Part shown: positions 34,131 to 44,835 of the stretch, one piece after another
Numbering within the stretch: the stretch's first letter is position 1
Layout: each line of letters begins with the position of its first letter
NCBI GenBank assembly: GCA_002633005.1
Contig: NMRA01000109.1
Location: 933,880-983,121, forward strand
Reading direction: 5' to 3'
DNA length: 49,242 nucleotides
Source of the DNA: Phoronis australis
Lineage: Eukaryota; Phoronida; Phoronidae
Made by a program: the position numbers and the translations under genes
Notes under the pieces: model-generated
What the model saw: only the letters and a program-made list of their open reading frames with translations
What the model was told of the DNA's origin: nothing
Databases searched by the model: none

Positions 34131-35397
34131 TTATATTTTTGTAAATGTCTTAATAAACTGATAACTATATCCGAAGTGGCCCGAGAGAATGAAAGGCATC
34201 CGAAGTAATACATGCGGGATAGTTTTCAAGGGCAGAAATAATGTGTGGGAGCAGGTTTGGTTCGTCCGCGACCAAATAAATATGCTTACGAGAAACGAAA
34301 AGTAGATCAGGAGAGGAAACAAATGTGAGTACCTATGCCTCCCCGGGTACCTTAGAACTCAGTAGAAAGTGATTCAACAGATATTTTCTGGTCTTTTTAT
34401 GGGAGAGGGGTGCTGCTTTCCAACTTCGTGAGCCAGAAGGGTACTCACCTCGACACCTCCACCCCCGGGTTCCTATGCCTATGGTTAATTTCTGCCGAAA
34501 ATACGGGATGGTCCAAGATGTTGCATGGGGTCAATAACCAGCTTCAAAGTACCAAGCATAACTTTGATAACCCTAAAACGATAGCGTCATTTTTAATCAC
34601 GTCCGTCGGGAAGCCCGGGCAACCCCGTCTCCCCGAAATTTGCCTATGTATGAATTCATTTGCCTATTCAATCCCACTGTCTCCGTCTGATATAAACAAG
34701 TTTGAGTTTGCAGGCCTCAGAACGAAATTTAAACTGCCTTCTCGTTACAAACATCATCGTGCAGCGACTCTGAGCCATTAGGTTTTCATCCGTGTCCTTG
34801 TCTTCAAGGTCACGTGCATTGGCTTTTTATCTGCATCACGGATTTATGTTAACTTTGCTCTTCTGAAACCTTAGTTCGCACGGGTTGCATCAGCGCTACC
34901 TTGCGTTTATTTTGAAGCCGTTAACAATTGAAGGTGAAACTAAAGACGAATTCTGGGCCTGAAAATGACTGACGCTTTGTCACGCTATTGCTTTAGATTG
35001 TCTCTACTGGATATTTTGTCACGTCCTGTCATTTTATTCATTGAGCAATAAGGAACTGTCACTTCTCTCCAAACCAAACATTATTTCTCATCAAATAAGG
35101 AGCAAAACAAGGCCACTTTAATACTGGTAAGTGTTTTAAATCAAAAGCTAAGTTTCATCATCAGAATGTGGATGGATGGCCGCATTAACTGTTCAGCTAG
35201 CATTGTAACCCTGTCAAAGCCCCTGAGTTTTTTTTTTATTCCCGGTAGCAACATAAATCTTCTTTGAACTTCATGGAACATTCCCAGATAAAATGAATTT
35301 GAGATAGGATACGGTAGTAGTAGTCTTAAGTATGTGAGATAACCTATATGTATTCGTCATACGTTTTAGCATATCTTATAAGTTAAGTCACAATAGC
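34131..35397. other. No gene recognised
   Basis: The 123-codon open frame at 34410-34781 has no recognisable domain and mixed composition. The short segment CCTATGCC...CCCCGGGT occurs twice (about 34333 and 34458). Nothing else recognised. Confidence 0.45.
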
Positions 35398-35541
35398 CAT
35401 GGGCGGCGCACAATAAGGGGCTGAGGGGGGGCATAGCCCCACTTTTTCAGTGCTGCACAGCTCGTGGTCTATGGGCGGTGCACCACAGGGGGNGCTGGGA
35501 GGCTATAGCCACTCACTTTTTTCAATGCTGTGCCGCCCATG
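35398..35541 (+). mobile_element. GC-rich miniature element, copy 3
   Basis: The ends CATGGGCGGCGCAC and GTGCCGCCCATG form a terminal inverted repeat. The interior is two related units like those at 482-625, in the opposite orientation. It contains the single n at 35493, so a contig join was made inside this repeat. Confidence 0.75.
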
Positions 35542-37828
35542 ATAGCATAAATGAACAATCAAATAATTACCGACAACTGTACACTCGACGAATAGGCTTT
35601 CTTAATCTTCATCAACACAATGTCGGAAACAGCTAACGAATTCTAAAAATAGGTGAACAGTAATAAAACAACGTGTGTAAGGCTCAATCGTGCATTTTGA
35701 TCAGGTTATTTCAAAAAACGAAACAATAAAAGAAAACATACGTGCTGATAAGTTATCAGTTTCATACTATCGAAAAGCTCCAATTAAAACTATTGTTTAG
35801 GTTCACGGCGTTTTCAACTGAGGGCACTTTAAATTGTAGGTTTGCAGTAAGTTGTTACAACTGCAAAATCAGAATAATTTGAGTCGCGTACAAGTTTTAC
35901 GGTCTCTTGCGCGAGGACAATAATTTTTTATTTAATTCACTCCTTAGATAGGATAAAATTCTTACTTTTTATCACAGCAAGCGCTCTCGACGTCGGTAGC
36001 TTCACATGTTAGGTTGGGTTTGTATACGGTAGTTTTATTGGTTAAACAGTAAGTATTTGTCATCAACATGAAAATGGTAGCAGTAAAACCCAACAGGGAT
36101 ATTTAATAATGGCGATGAACTGTGACGGTATGTTGGCTGATCTTAAAAGCAGTTTACAGTGTTTCCTTGGTTTTTATTTAGTGTAAATATTTACAACATA
36201 CAATACATCTTGAAAAACTCTACGCGTAAGGAAAATTCTAGAGATTATGTTACAGTTGGCAACACATGCAAATCTGTATGGCTTATTTTTCGGCCGGCAA
36301 TGCCGAGCACACGGACTAGTGCAATCACTCGGTTTCAGCCGTAAATTAGTCCTTCAGGGAAAAAAATTAGCGTGAAATACGTGGAGAAGCTTCACAAAGT
36401 CCTTGTTAATTAAATAAACAATTTTCAGACAATACCATTCACACAGGAATCGATATTCTACGAGAAACCACCGAAAAACAAACACCGAAAACGCGAAGAT
36501 GGCGACCGGAACGACCCACGTTACCAGCAACGCCAACGGTAAGATTTGAATGGCCGGCTCAGAATGGCATTACAAAAGTGCAGCATAGGTAATTAGTTTT
36601 CGAGTCTGAGTCTGACAGGAGTCTGGGTTCGGCGATTAGATCCTAGGCCTTACAATGTTAGATTAAAATAAATTAATTATTTATATTTATACATTTGAAA
36701 ATTGCTCTCCGTCTGCAATGTTCACTCATCGTGAGATTGAGCCGCACAATCTCACTTTTGAAACATTACACAGCTACTTTCAGTCTAACTGAAATAATTA
36801 GTTCACTTCGATCCGCGTTTAAAAACGTCAGGCATGCGATTTTAGTTTCGGTGTGTCGTCGTCACTGGTATCAACGGAAAGATTAAGCTTGTCGTACCGA
36901 TGTAGTTGCATGGCTGGAGGCCAACTGCAGATCAACCAATCAAATTGCCCTCTGACACAACTACGTTTTTTCATACTTTTTATGGGGAGGGAAATAAACC
37001 ATCACCTGAGATAAAGGTCACATTGACCTAGATGTCTGACTTTTGAACAACCTATAACGAAATCAAGGCTTCCACTTCAAGACTAGGTGGGTATAAGTAA
37101 TTTATTGATTGGATTGAAGATGGGCACATCTTCAGATAAGTTACAAATGAGTGTGACACAGTGAACTGGGTGCTTTTAAATTTAATAACGGTTCAGTAGT
37201 ACTAGATATTTAACAATATTTTAGTTTAATGACGCCAATGGCCATTGATTTAAATACGATTCGGTAAATAACGCGTTGACGGCGAATTGTGGTGCATGTT
37301 GTTGTATGTAACGAGCAAACTTGGGTACGGTTCTTGCACAGTACGCCGTGTGTTTTGCATAGCGATAAAATTCAACGGCGACCTACATTTTCATCAACGG
37401 TCTGTTTTGAAGAGCCGACCATACAGGGCATTCATTGTTGCTTGACGCATTTGACATGACCTATAATGACGGGTTCTGCATTCAGAAAACACGACTAGAA
37501 ACCCGCCTTGTGTATAAACGTTTGACTGAATTTTCTTTTTTGCCACAACCGCATCAATAGCTGTGAAGAAAAAAACTAGATGACCGAAGTGTGGACCCTT
37601 TCAATCACCATCGACGCTGAGATAATGGGCACAGTGGCTCAAAACTGGAGGTAGCACCTGTCAACACATTCGTGTTGTCGCGATCACTGTGTTCGACGTC
37701 TCCTAATGTTTCCCGTTGTACCAACCTTTACTTACTTCGCGCTGTTATTCATTTGCTCATACCTACCATATTACGTGATCCAAGTCATCGACTGCTGTCC
37801 TTTCGCTTTTCTTCTCCTTCGTCTTCTT
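35542..37828. other. Mostly unannotated; no complete gene recognised
   Basis: About 2.3 kb with only short open frames. A possible short first exon (36499-36538) is listed separately. No repeats stand out. Confidence 0.4.
36499..36538 (+). CDS. Possible short first coding exon (speculative)
   Basis: GCGAAGATGGCGACC gives an ATG in a strong start context (A/G at -3, G at +4). The frame MATGTTHVTSNAN runs 40 bases to AACG|GTAAGA, a textbook 5' splice donor (GT at 36539). No downstream exon in a compatible phase was found. Splicing straight to the acceptor at 39033 would reach a stop at once, so this would be only an upstream reading frame for the third MS4A-like gene. An alternative is a 60-codon minus-strand frame (36354-36536) starting with a hydrophobic segment. 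Either could be chance. Confidence 0.25.
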
Positions 37829-38065
37829 CCTATTATTACTATTATTAATGTTAATAATAATAACACTTTTTAATAATAATAATATTAATTTTATTAATGA
37901 TAACAATATTATTATTATTGTTGTTATTATAATTATTTTATTTTTTATTATTGTTGTTGTCGTTGTCATCATTGCCATTATTATTATCATCGTTATTATT
38001 GTACTAATCATTATTATTGTAGTTGTCATTATCATTATTAGTATTTTTATTTCTGTTGTTTCAGC
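37829..38065. repeat. AT-rich (TTA/ATT)n low-complexity tract
   Basis: Imperfect trinucleotide repeats of ATT/TTA/GTT type over about 240 bases. The Ile/Asn/Val-rich open frames on both strands here are artefacts of the repeat. Confidence 0.9.
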
Positions 38066-38849
38066 AGTTGTTTCTGTTATCATTATGACAATTTTATATT
38101 TTTCATCAATCTATCAAAGCATTCAATCTATATATACGTCAAAAAGCTGTGATTTTCTATGTTCCCACTTTTTTTGACTTTCTCTTGCAGTGGCTCTTTT
38201 TAAAACTCTTAAGGGACGTTATCGGTTTCACGACCGAAAACCGAATTTTGGGTGATTGTTGTTGGGTGGGATAGATTTCTTCAACTTATTAGCTATACAA
38301 CAACCACATCTTCTTTTTATTTGTGATTTCATTTCAAATCGCCATTTCCAATAGTTATCTTCCAGACTTTCGTTGAAACTAAGACCGACCACTTTTACCA
38401 CTTAAATATGTTAAAACAATTGAATTTGCCATTTATAGAGCGGGATTCAGCGTTAGTTTACGACCGCTGGAGTTCCGGGTTCGATTCCACGCAAAAGCTG
38501 AACAGATTTAGAAAAAATGTTTTCTCGCCGACACTGCACGAGATAATTAAAACGGATAATAATGCGACCGCTTTCAACAAAAAGCAGCAGGCTGTATACC
38601 GTTAAGCAACTAGAGTCCCAAAGTGTTTTTGGATTTTGTTAATGGTGATTTCTAAGTTGGCTTACAATTCCTTATCGCTTGAACCTAGGCTCAAGGAACT
38701 TGTTACGGTAGGTCATTTTATGTACCGTAGTTAAGGTTCAAACCACAACGAACAGTTTTGAATAGCAATTGGTCTATCATTTTTTCTGCAGAGGTCGGGC
38801 TTGTAACAGCTTTTGAATGCTGAGCACTTTAGAGAGTGCAATACAAATA
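38066..38849. other. No gene recognised; one weak B-box-like site
   Basis: CCGGGTTCGATTCC near 38476-38490 resembles a pol III B box, preceded by TTCAGCGTTAGTTTACGACC, which could be a decayed tRNA-like or SINE head. The T-arm pairing is poor. Nothing else recognised. Confidence 0.3.
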
Positions 38850-38940
38850 CATGGGCGGCGCACCATAGGGGGCTGGGGGGATATAGCTCCGGCGCCCATG
38901 GTCTATAGGCGGNCACTTTTTCAGTGCAGCGCCGCCCATG
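38850..38940 (+). mobile_element. GC-rich miniature element, copy 4 (collapsed at a contig join)
   Basis: The terminal inverted repeats CATGGGCGGCGC and GCGCCGCCCATG are intact, but the copy is only 91 bases against about 144 in copy 3. The single n at 38913 marks the missing part, so the element was probably shortened in assembly. Confidence 0.75.
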
Positions 38941-39031
38941 ATATAGTTCCTAGTAAGTCCGTGTGACACCCACAAGTAGGAAGGAAGATTTGCTAACCTG
39001 ATTTGACAGACACTACACGTTATTTGATTTC

Positions 39032-39033
39032 AG
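39032..39033 (+). promoter_or_regulatory. 3' splice site before the third MS4A-like gene
   Basis: TTATTTGATTTCAG ends at 39033. The predicted exon begins 21 bases before the ATG at 39055, matching the arrangement in the other two paralogues. Confidence 0.65.
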
Positions 39034-39054
39034 ACACCCCAAGGCTGAAACAAG

Positions 39055-39504
39055 ATGTATAACAAACCCCAGGAAAGTTCGCACGAAGAGTACGAAATCT
39101 CTTCCGGGGCCGTGGGTTGTCTTGCCATCGCTCAAATCGTGCTAGGATTAGCTTGCCTCGCCTTCGGTATCGTCATGATCACTCTCGACTCTAGCACGAT
39201 GTGGATTTATATAACCGGAGCCGCACAACTGTGGATACCTGCGATTCCTGTCGTCGCTGGCATTTTGGGACTCTTTGCAGCGTGCAGGGCCACGACCAAC
39301 TGGATCGTCTCCCACATGGTGGTTTCGATCGCGGCGTCTGTGACGTCATTCGGTCTGTTCGTCCTGGGCTGTGTTGTAAGTGGGATGCATGTCACCTTCG
39401 TGAGCAACATGCATATCGCCATACTCGTTTTGGCGTTCTTCGAATTTCTCACTGCTATTGGGTCTTCGTTTTTGTGTTTTCGAGCCGTTCGTTCAAAATC
39501 ATAA
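39055..39504 (+). CDS. MS4A/CD20-like four-transmembrane protein, paralogue 3
   Basis: A 149-residue protein with a longer acidic N-terminus (SSHEEYEISSG) and helices at about 22-44, 59-76, 82-106 and 118-141. The loop MWIYITGAAQLWIP and the motif GILGLFAACRA match the paralogues. The loop before helix 4 is longer than in paralogues 1 and 2 (VVSGMHVTFVSNMH). The tail is short and basic (CFRAVRSKS). Single coding exon, with an acceptor 21 bases upstream and AATAAA only 10 bases past the stop. It is closer to paralogue 2 than to paralogue 1 by eye. Membrane location is inferred from the helices; the role is unknown. Confidence 0.87.
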   Translation: MYNKPQESSHEEYEISSGAVGCLAIAQIVLGLACLAFGIVMITLDSSTMWIYITGAAQLWIPAIPVVAGILGLFAACRATTNWIVSHMVVSIAASVTSFGLFVLGCVVSGMHVTFVSNMHIAILVLAFFEFLTAIGSSFLCFRAVRSKS

Positions 39505-39513
39505 GACAGTGAC

Positions 39514-39519
39514 AATAAA
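39514..39519 (+). promoter_or_regulatory. Poly(A) signal of the third MS4A-like gene
   Basis: AATAAA starts 10 bases after the TAA stop codon. It would give a very short 3' UTR. Confidence 0.55.
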
Positions 39520-41029
39520 GCGCAGTGAATAGTCAGACAATAGGCCTTTTCACCTCGTTGAAGTGCGATTGGTGATCCCAAAACATTTTACCAACGTTAA
39601 GAAGCCATCTAAGATCAAAGTGGACCATAAAAAGCAATCGACTGGCGATATTCACTTTCCACGGTAGTTTTCGATGTCTTGACTCTACCGGGCGAAATTG
39701 ATAAGCAGTTGATATTCAGTATTAAAAGTGAGAAAAGATGTTTGTATTCGCCACGGTTCACGGGTTGTGGTCAGAGGTGAACTGAACTGATCTCCTGCGT
39801 AAGGCGTCAAAACTGTTGACTATCATTGTATAAGTGGCCATGCCCCTATTGTTTTAAGCTATAGTTTAGTATCAGACAAAGTAGCCAATCTTTGGTTTGA
39901 TCACGTCGCACGTGTCCCAGGCGTGCATTTGTTACATGTAATAATAGGCAATTCGAAATTTTTTAAAAGTATAATATTTTCCCTGGAAGTCTGACCTTGC
40001 TTACACTGGAACACAAAATCTACCGCACGCAGTGTTCTCAAAATCCCTGATACTGAGACGATCACACACTTTGTACTGGACGGGTCGTTGCGTCGGATCA
40101 TTGCCACTAAAAAACTTGTTCTTAATAGCATTCAAAACTTACTACCGGTCATATTACAGTCACGGAAGGCTTGGCCTAAAAATGGAGTTTTTGTGTTAGA
40201 GTGTCCACGACGAGAGTACGACTAAACTTCACTGTGACATATTTGGATACTGAGAATCTCAACTGTTAAAATGTGAAGTTACTGTCATTGGGACATAGTG
40301 TCAGAATCTAAACTTGTGTCATACCGGTCTGTCGCATAATTTGTAGGTATAGGCTTTTCTAGTTGTGTGCGTCAAACGGAAACAATGACCCCGCAATTAT
40401 ACCTGTCGTGTCTATTGGTGTCCAATTCTTTGCTCTATTGTAAAATGGCTGAAGGCCAAGGTACTTAATCGTGTATTTAGGACCATGTGCTTATATTCGA
40501 ACAATGCACTCTTTCAAAAGAAAAATGAATAACATTTAATATGTAACAAAATAGGTGTTTTACACACTGGCACGTCAGCCTCGCCCCAAAGCATCAAAAT
40601 GGCGCTGATCGGTTTAGCCATTTGAGGCTTCGTGAATACCTTTGCGCAATGACTGGCCGCTGCCTTGAAGTCATTAAAACAAAGACAGACTGTAATTATT
40701 TTCACAGACGTTGCTGCTTTCATGAAGCAGAAGGCATTGTTTTCGCTATTGCTTGAAATAAAGGTTGTTGGCGTACTTATTTTCAATTCTTTAGTATCAA
40801 TCAGTTTTCGAATCATTTTTGCGATGGTTTAGACCTAAATTGCCGAAATATACCGTTATTTTTCATTTTTATATGATGCTGCAGAAAATTTGAAATTTGT
40901 ATAACTTTATATTACTCGTGATATTCAGGCAATTTCCGTAAAAATGTGTCAGCGGAGTTGCAACCAAGTCGATTTAACGATTGCGCATGGAATGGCCGAT
41001 TGGTTTGCACGACGTGTGATTTGTGTGCA
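39520..41029. other. No gene recognised
   Basis: The open frame 40514-40816 on the minus strand (100 codons, Cys-rich, no domain recognised) is the only one of note and is not supported further. No repeats identified. Confidence 0.45.
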
Positions 41030-41033
41030 TTAA

Positions 41034-42650
41034 AGGAGAATTCCACCCAAAAACAACCTATTTTGTATCAATTTAGATCGAGCAGTTCTACTCCGTTAAC
41101 GGCACGTTCGGTTGCGTTACCTGACACCTGACGGCAGACGGAGGTGTTAAAATTATCCAATAACGTCATTGGATTCACACGCAGTCTGTTCAGCAGTTAA
41201 CAACACGGGTTACTGGTGTCAAGTTATCGCTTGAATTCATCGTTGGACACCAATAAATAATCAAACTTCGATGTAAAACCCTTAAAATACACCGAGTTTT
41301 TATAAACACGTGTTGCTTTATTTCGCTGTTACTGATCTATTGGTATTTGGACACACCATAGCCTACAAAGTTCGGCAGGCCAATTTACCAAGGTCCACAG
41401 CAGGAATTTGGGGTCTGTTCGGAGATAAATTCGAAGTATTCTTCCGTGAAATACAGACAAGAGAACCTAGAACTGTGTTGTTCAGACTTGTGATTTTTTT
41501 AGTTCTAAACATACAAAACGCTTGTTATCCCGACCAGTGGCTCGGAACCCGATCAGGCCCGACGCGGCAGCCGGGGCTGGCACGAACATAAACCAGCTTG
41601 AGTTGGAAACTAAACCTCCAGTCACGAAAAGACTATAATGGTGAGCCAAAGAAATAACGGGAATTAGCCACGAAACTGAAAATCTACTTGTCTGGGGCCG
41701 CGAAGTCGGGTTCCCCTTCCACAGACCATCAGGGCAAAGGTCGCACAGTAACAAAGATTTGAATAATGTATTTGTATTTCTGAATAAATATTCCCCTAAC
41801 ATGTGACCATAGATATAAAATCTAGTAATTGTTTCCCAACAGCTTTCTGTTAGCAAACACTGGCGCTCACACGGCCTCGGTGCCCGGTCCTTTAATGCCG
41901 GCACCAAAAGCCGGCCGCAGTGATTTATTCATTACTGGCTTCTCAACATTTGCACTCACGAATACTGCAAAGGCATTACAAATTGTATCTAATGAAACTG
42001 ACTTTGTTTCAGTTTTATAAAAGCATTGGTTAGGATGAGAATAATTCATTTTTAAACAGAAGGCAGATAATAAACGTCGATCTACATGGCAACTCGCCCG
42101 GCGCCAATCACGTCTTAGTTAGTCAAGAGCTCATCCGACGAAGACTTCACGGATCGGATTGTTAGGTTTCAGGCTATCAATTCGTACCGGAATACACTGA
42201 TCAATATATAGAGAGGCGCCGTGAACATGCACAGGCAACGAAACGTATGGAGAATTCTTTGGTAAGCCGGAATTCGTCAGAGAAATCACTGTCAACGAAA
42301 TGCTGGCCACAGACACAGAGATGTTTCACGGCCTCATACTTGCTATTAACAGCGTACCTTTCATTCTTCACTACTACTTCCTAAGCATTTCGGGCTCTCG
42401 AGGAAGTCAAAAAAACGATATACCCGCTTTCTTCGCAGCTTCATAGTTCTTACAAGCGGGAATGATACACCGCAATATAGCGGCATTCACTTTGCAGACG
42501 AACTACTGACGTCGCTGCGTCGTTTCTCACCTTCCTCACGGGTTAACGCGACAACTCTCGGCAAGGTGAGGTCGACCGTCTAAGAGGCAATGTGTATATA
42601 GACCGATTAAGACGGTAAAAAAGACTAATTAAATCGGGTGGCATTCTCCT
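41034..42650 (-). mobile_element. TTAA-flanked DNA transposon, non-autonomous, full length
   Basis: The left terminus AGGAGAATTCCACCC and right terminus GGGTGGCATTCTCCT are inverted repeats (one mismatch), each abutted by TTAA (41030-41033 and 42651-42654). A TTAA target duplication is characteristic of piggyBac and Kolobok transposons. 1617 bases. The segment 41034-41865 is the inverted counterpart of 10941-11768. Open frames inside are short and unrecognised, so it is probably a non-autonomous derivative. The annotated strand is that which matches the 11 kb copy. Confidence 0.8.
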
Positions 42651-42654
42651 TTAA

Positions 42655-43337
42655 ACTACGCTGCTGTATGTAATTCTGCCGCCATTCGCCCTAGTAAGCG
42701 CCCATGCCCCAATAAGTGCCCAGCTCATGAACTACATGCGAAAAATGCATTAGGCCCTACCTACAGCTCCAACGTCTCCACTTTATCAACTGAAAGACAC
42801 GACAGTCCTGAATTTGTAGACCACGAGCCTCACCATTATGTCCGTGTACACTTCAAACTTAGTCCGCGATTCAAAAAGAACGCAAAAGTTTTGCTGCTCT
42901 TTCGGGGGATGTGCCCCACTATGGTCTGGACTTTGAAAACACTGAGACGCAGTGTAAAGTCAGCGGGATTGCATTGTTTGTATCTTCCCGGTACAGATCT
43001 TCTCCGGCCTCAACAGGAATCCAAACTTCTTTGTACACGTGAAAACAGTGAAGCGAAGACTAAAAAAAAACCTGGACCAGTGTTAGCACGCGGCCTAGAA
43101 GCGCGCGCTGCATGATGTACCAGCCATGTCTATGGGTCTATGGTACCAGCTGTCATCGAAGACATTTAGTCGGGAACCTATCTATTCATGAAACGGGTAA
43201 CCTAGCATCGGCAAGAAATAAATATTGGCACTAATTTCCGAAAGTTTCTACTACCGTAAAAAATTTTGCATTATTTTTAAGAGAAATTATTTAACTAATC
43301 ATAATCGGTGTTTTTAAAGTCAAAATGACCCACTAAT
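42655..43337. other. No gene recognised
   Basis: Short open frames only (for example 42891-43115). Segments with GCGCCC motifs near 42690-42725 resemble the flanks of the THAP element at 44500 but are not long enough to assign. Confidence 0.4.
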
Positions 43338-43493
43338 CAGGGGCGGATCCAGGATTTTGAGTTAGTAGGGGGCAGGGCAGAGTATTAGCCAGGATTTTGC
43401 CCCTCAGACATTCGCACCCCCGAACTGCCAAATGGAATCTAGGAGAATTTTAGGGGGGCATGGCCCTCTTGGCCCCCTCTAAGTCCGCCACTG
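43338..43493 (+). mobile_element. Miniature hAT-like element, family CAGTGGCGGA, third copy
   Basis: CAGGGGCGGATCCAGGATTT at the left and CTAAGTCCGCCACTG at the right form imperfect inverted ends, and both sides are abutted by CTAAT. 156 bases, non-coding. Confidence 0.7.
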
Positions 43494-43800
43494 CTAATAT
43501 AGTGAACACATTCGCACCCTTACACCCCGAATCTTCCGGAAAACAGCTGTAACACTACGGTCACACATCCACTCACACGGCAACTCAGTGAGTGACATAT
43601 CTGTCTTACCGAAACAATTCTCGAACGTTTTTTAGCAGATTGAGGCCAGCAAGTGCTAAATATTAAAACACGCTCTGTTCAGTGACTGCTGGAGTTAATT
43701 TCTTTGGTTGCAATGCACACCTAGATCATTACATCGCATTTACTCTGGCAAATGAACTCTGATGACAAGCACACGCACGCTTACTCTCACATACACGCAC

Positions 43801-43930
43801 CAGGGCTCGACGCTATTAAAATCGACAGGTCGCATTTTGCGACCTAGCCAAAATCCCAGGTCGCATTTTCAAAATCCAGCTCGCATTCGTAAATGCCAGG
43901 TCGCAAAAATTTCCCGCCATTTTTACGCGC
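43801..43930 (+). mobile_element. Possible solo end of a CAGGGCTCGA-type hAT element
   Basis: CAGGGCTCGACGCTATTAAA resembles a common hAT left terminus. It is followed by a perfect palindrome AGGTCGCATTTTGCGACCT (43827-43845) and by three further diverged GGTCGCA/GCTCGCA units. A matching right end (TCGAGCCCTG) was not found in the window, so the element is truncated or the call is wrong. Confidence 0.35.
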
Positions 43931-44348
43931 CAAAATAGATTTTTTAGATCATACAGAAAATGTTTAGATTATGCTCTTACCTGAAGCGTTAAATACTCAC
44001 AAATTTCGGATCTCAAAATTGACTTCATTCATGCAGGTACGGCCTTGCTGTTCTTCACGACCGCCATTGAAAGACTCTAGAGCGCAAGGCAAGTTGCCGA
44101 AGTGAAAGTTGAATCAGTGCTCTCTAACTGACTTGTGGATTCGAGTAGCTAAATTTGCGATGTGAAAAGGGAGAAAATGCCCTTTGAAAAAGTATCCGAG
44201 ATTTTGTTAGATCTGGCCTGCTACTGGCTGTCATCAAAGTCGTTAACTATTCAAACTAACTCGGGTAATGGCGAGTTTGCTCCTCAATACCAAGTAAGGG
44301 AAAAAGAGGTCAGTCACAAAACAACACGCATGTCACTAGTGTTAACTT

Positions 44349-44835
44349 TCTTTCCGAGGTATAAAACGAAGCCGGGATTTGGTTTTTACATATTGTGAAA
44401 AGACGTTTTTGAAAACTGAAGTTCTGTAAAATGAAAGTGACATACCATATAAGCTGCGTGTCAATTTTAAACCACACGCGGTCGTTTGTAGTGCGCTATG
44501 ATGGGCGCTTAGCTTGAACTGTGGGCGCTTAAAGGCGAAAGCAACCTTTTTTCATGTCACTTTTAGCAAAAATAAGGTTCGTTGATTATCCCAGACACAT
44601 TTTTCACTTAATTACAGCTTTTGGTAATTTGATTAATTTCTCGTCCTCTACTCCGGAAGTGACGTTTTGGGAAGCAAGAGTTTCGCGCCAATTTCTTTTC
44701 ATTATAGTCTGACTGTGAGAGCTGAAGAGTCAGTCACTGTTCTACCTCGGTTGTGATAAGTTCGGTCGTCGTTTGCTTTTGTTTACAAGTCAGTCAACAT
44801 GCCCCGCTGTTGCTGCGTGCCGGGATATACTCATT
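44349..44835 (+). repeat. Source copy of a 487-base segmental duplication
   Basis: This segment, from TTCTTTCCGAGGTATAAAAC to the early codons of the THAP frame, recurs at 47853-48339 in the same orientation. There are a few substitutions and one single-base deletion (in GGGCGCTTAGCTTG). Confidence 0.9.

Noticed and set aside
34410-34781. 123-codon plus-strand open frame
   Set aside because: No recognisable domain, no signal peptide or helix pattern, and no regulatory context.
37763-38177. Ile/Asn/Thr-rich open frames of over 100 codons on both strands
   Set aside because: They are generated by the ATT/TTA low-complexity tract.
38430-38490. Possible tRNA gene around GGGTTCGATTCC
   Set aside because: The B box is good but the T-stem and acceptor stem do not pair, and the A box is doubtful; at most a decayed SINE head.
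40514-40816. 100-codon Cys-containing minus-strand frame
   Set aside because: Cys spacing does not fit a known finger or knottin pattern that I recognise, and there is no supporting context.
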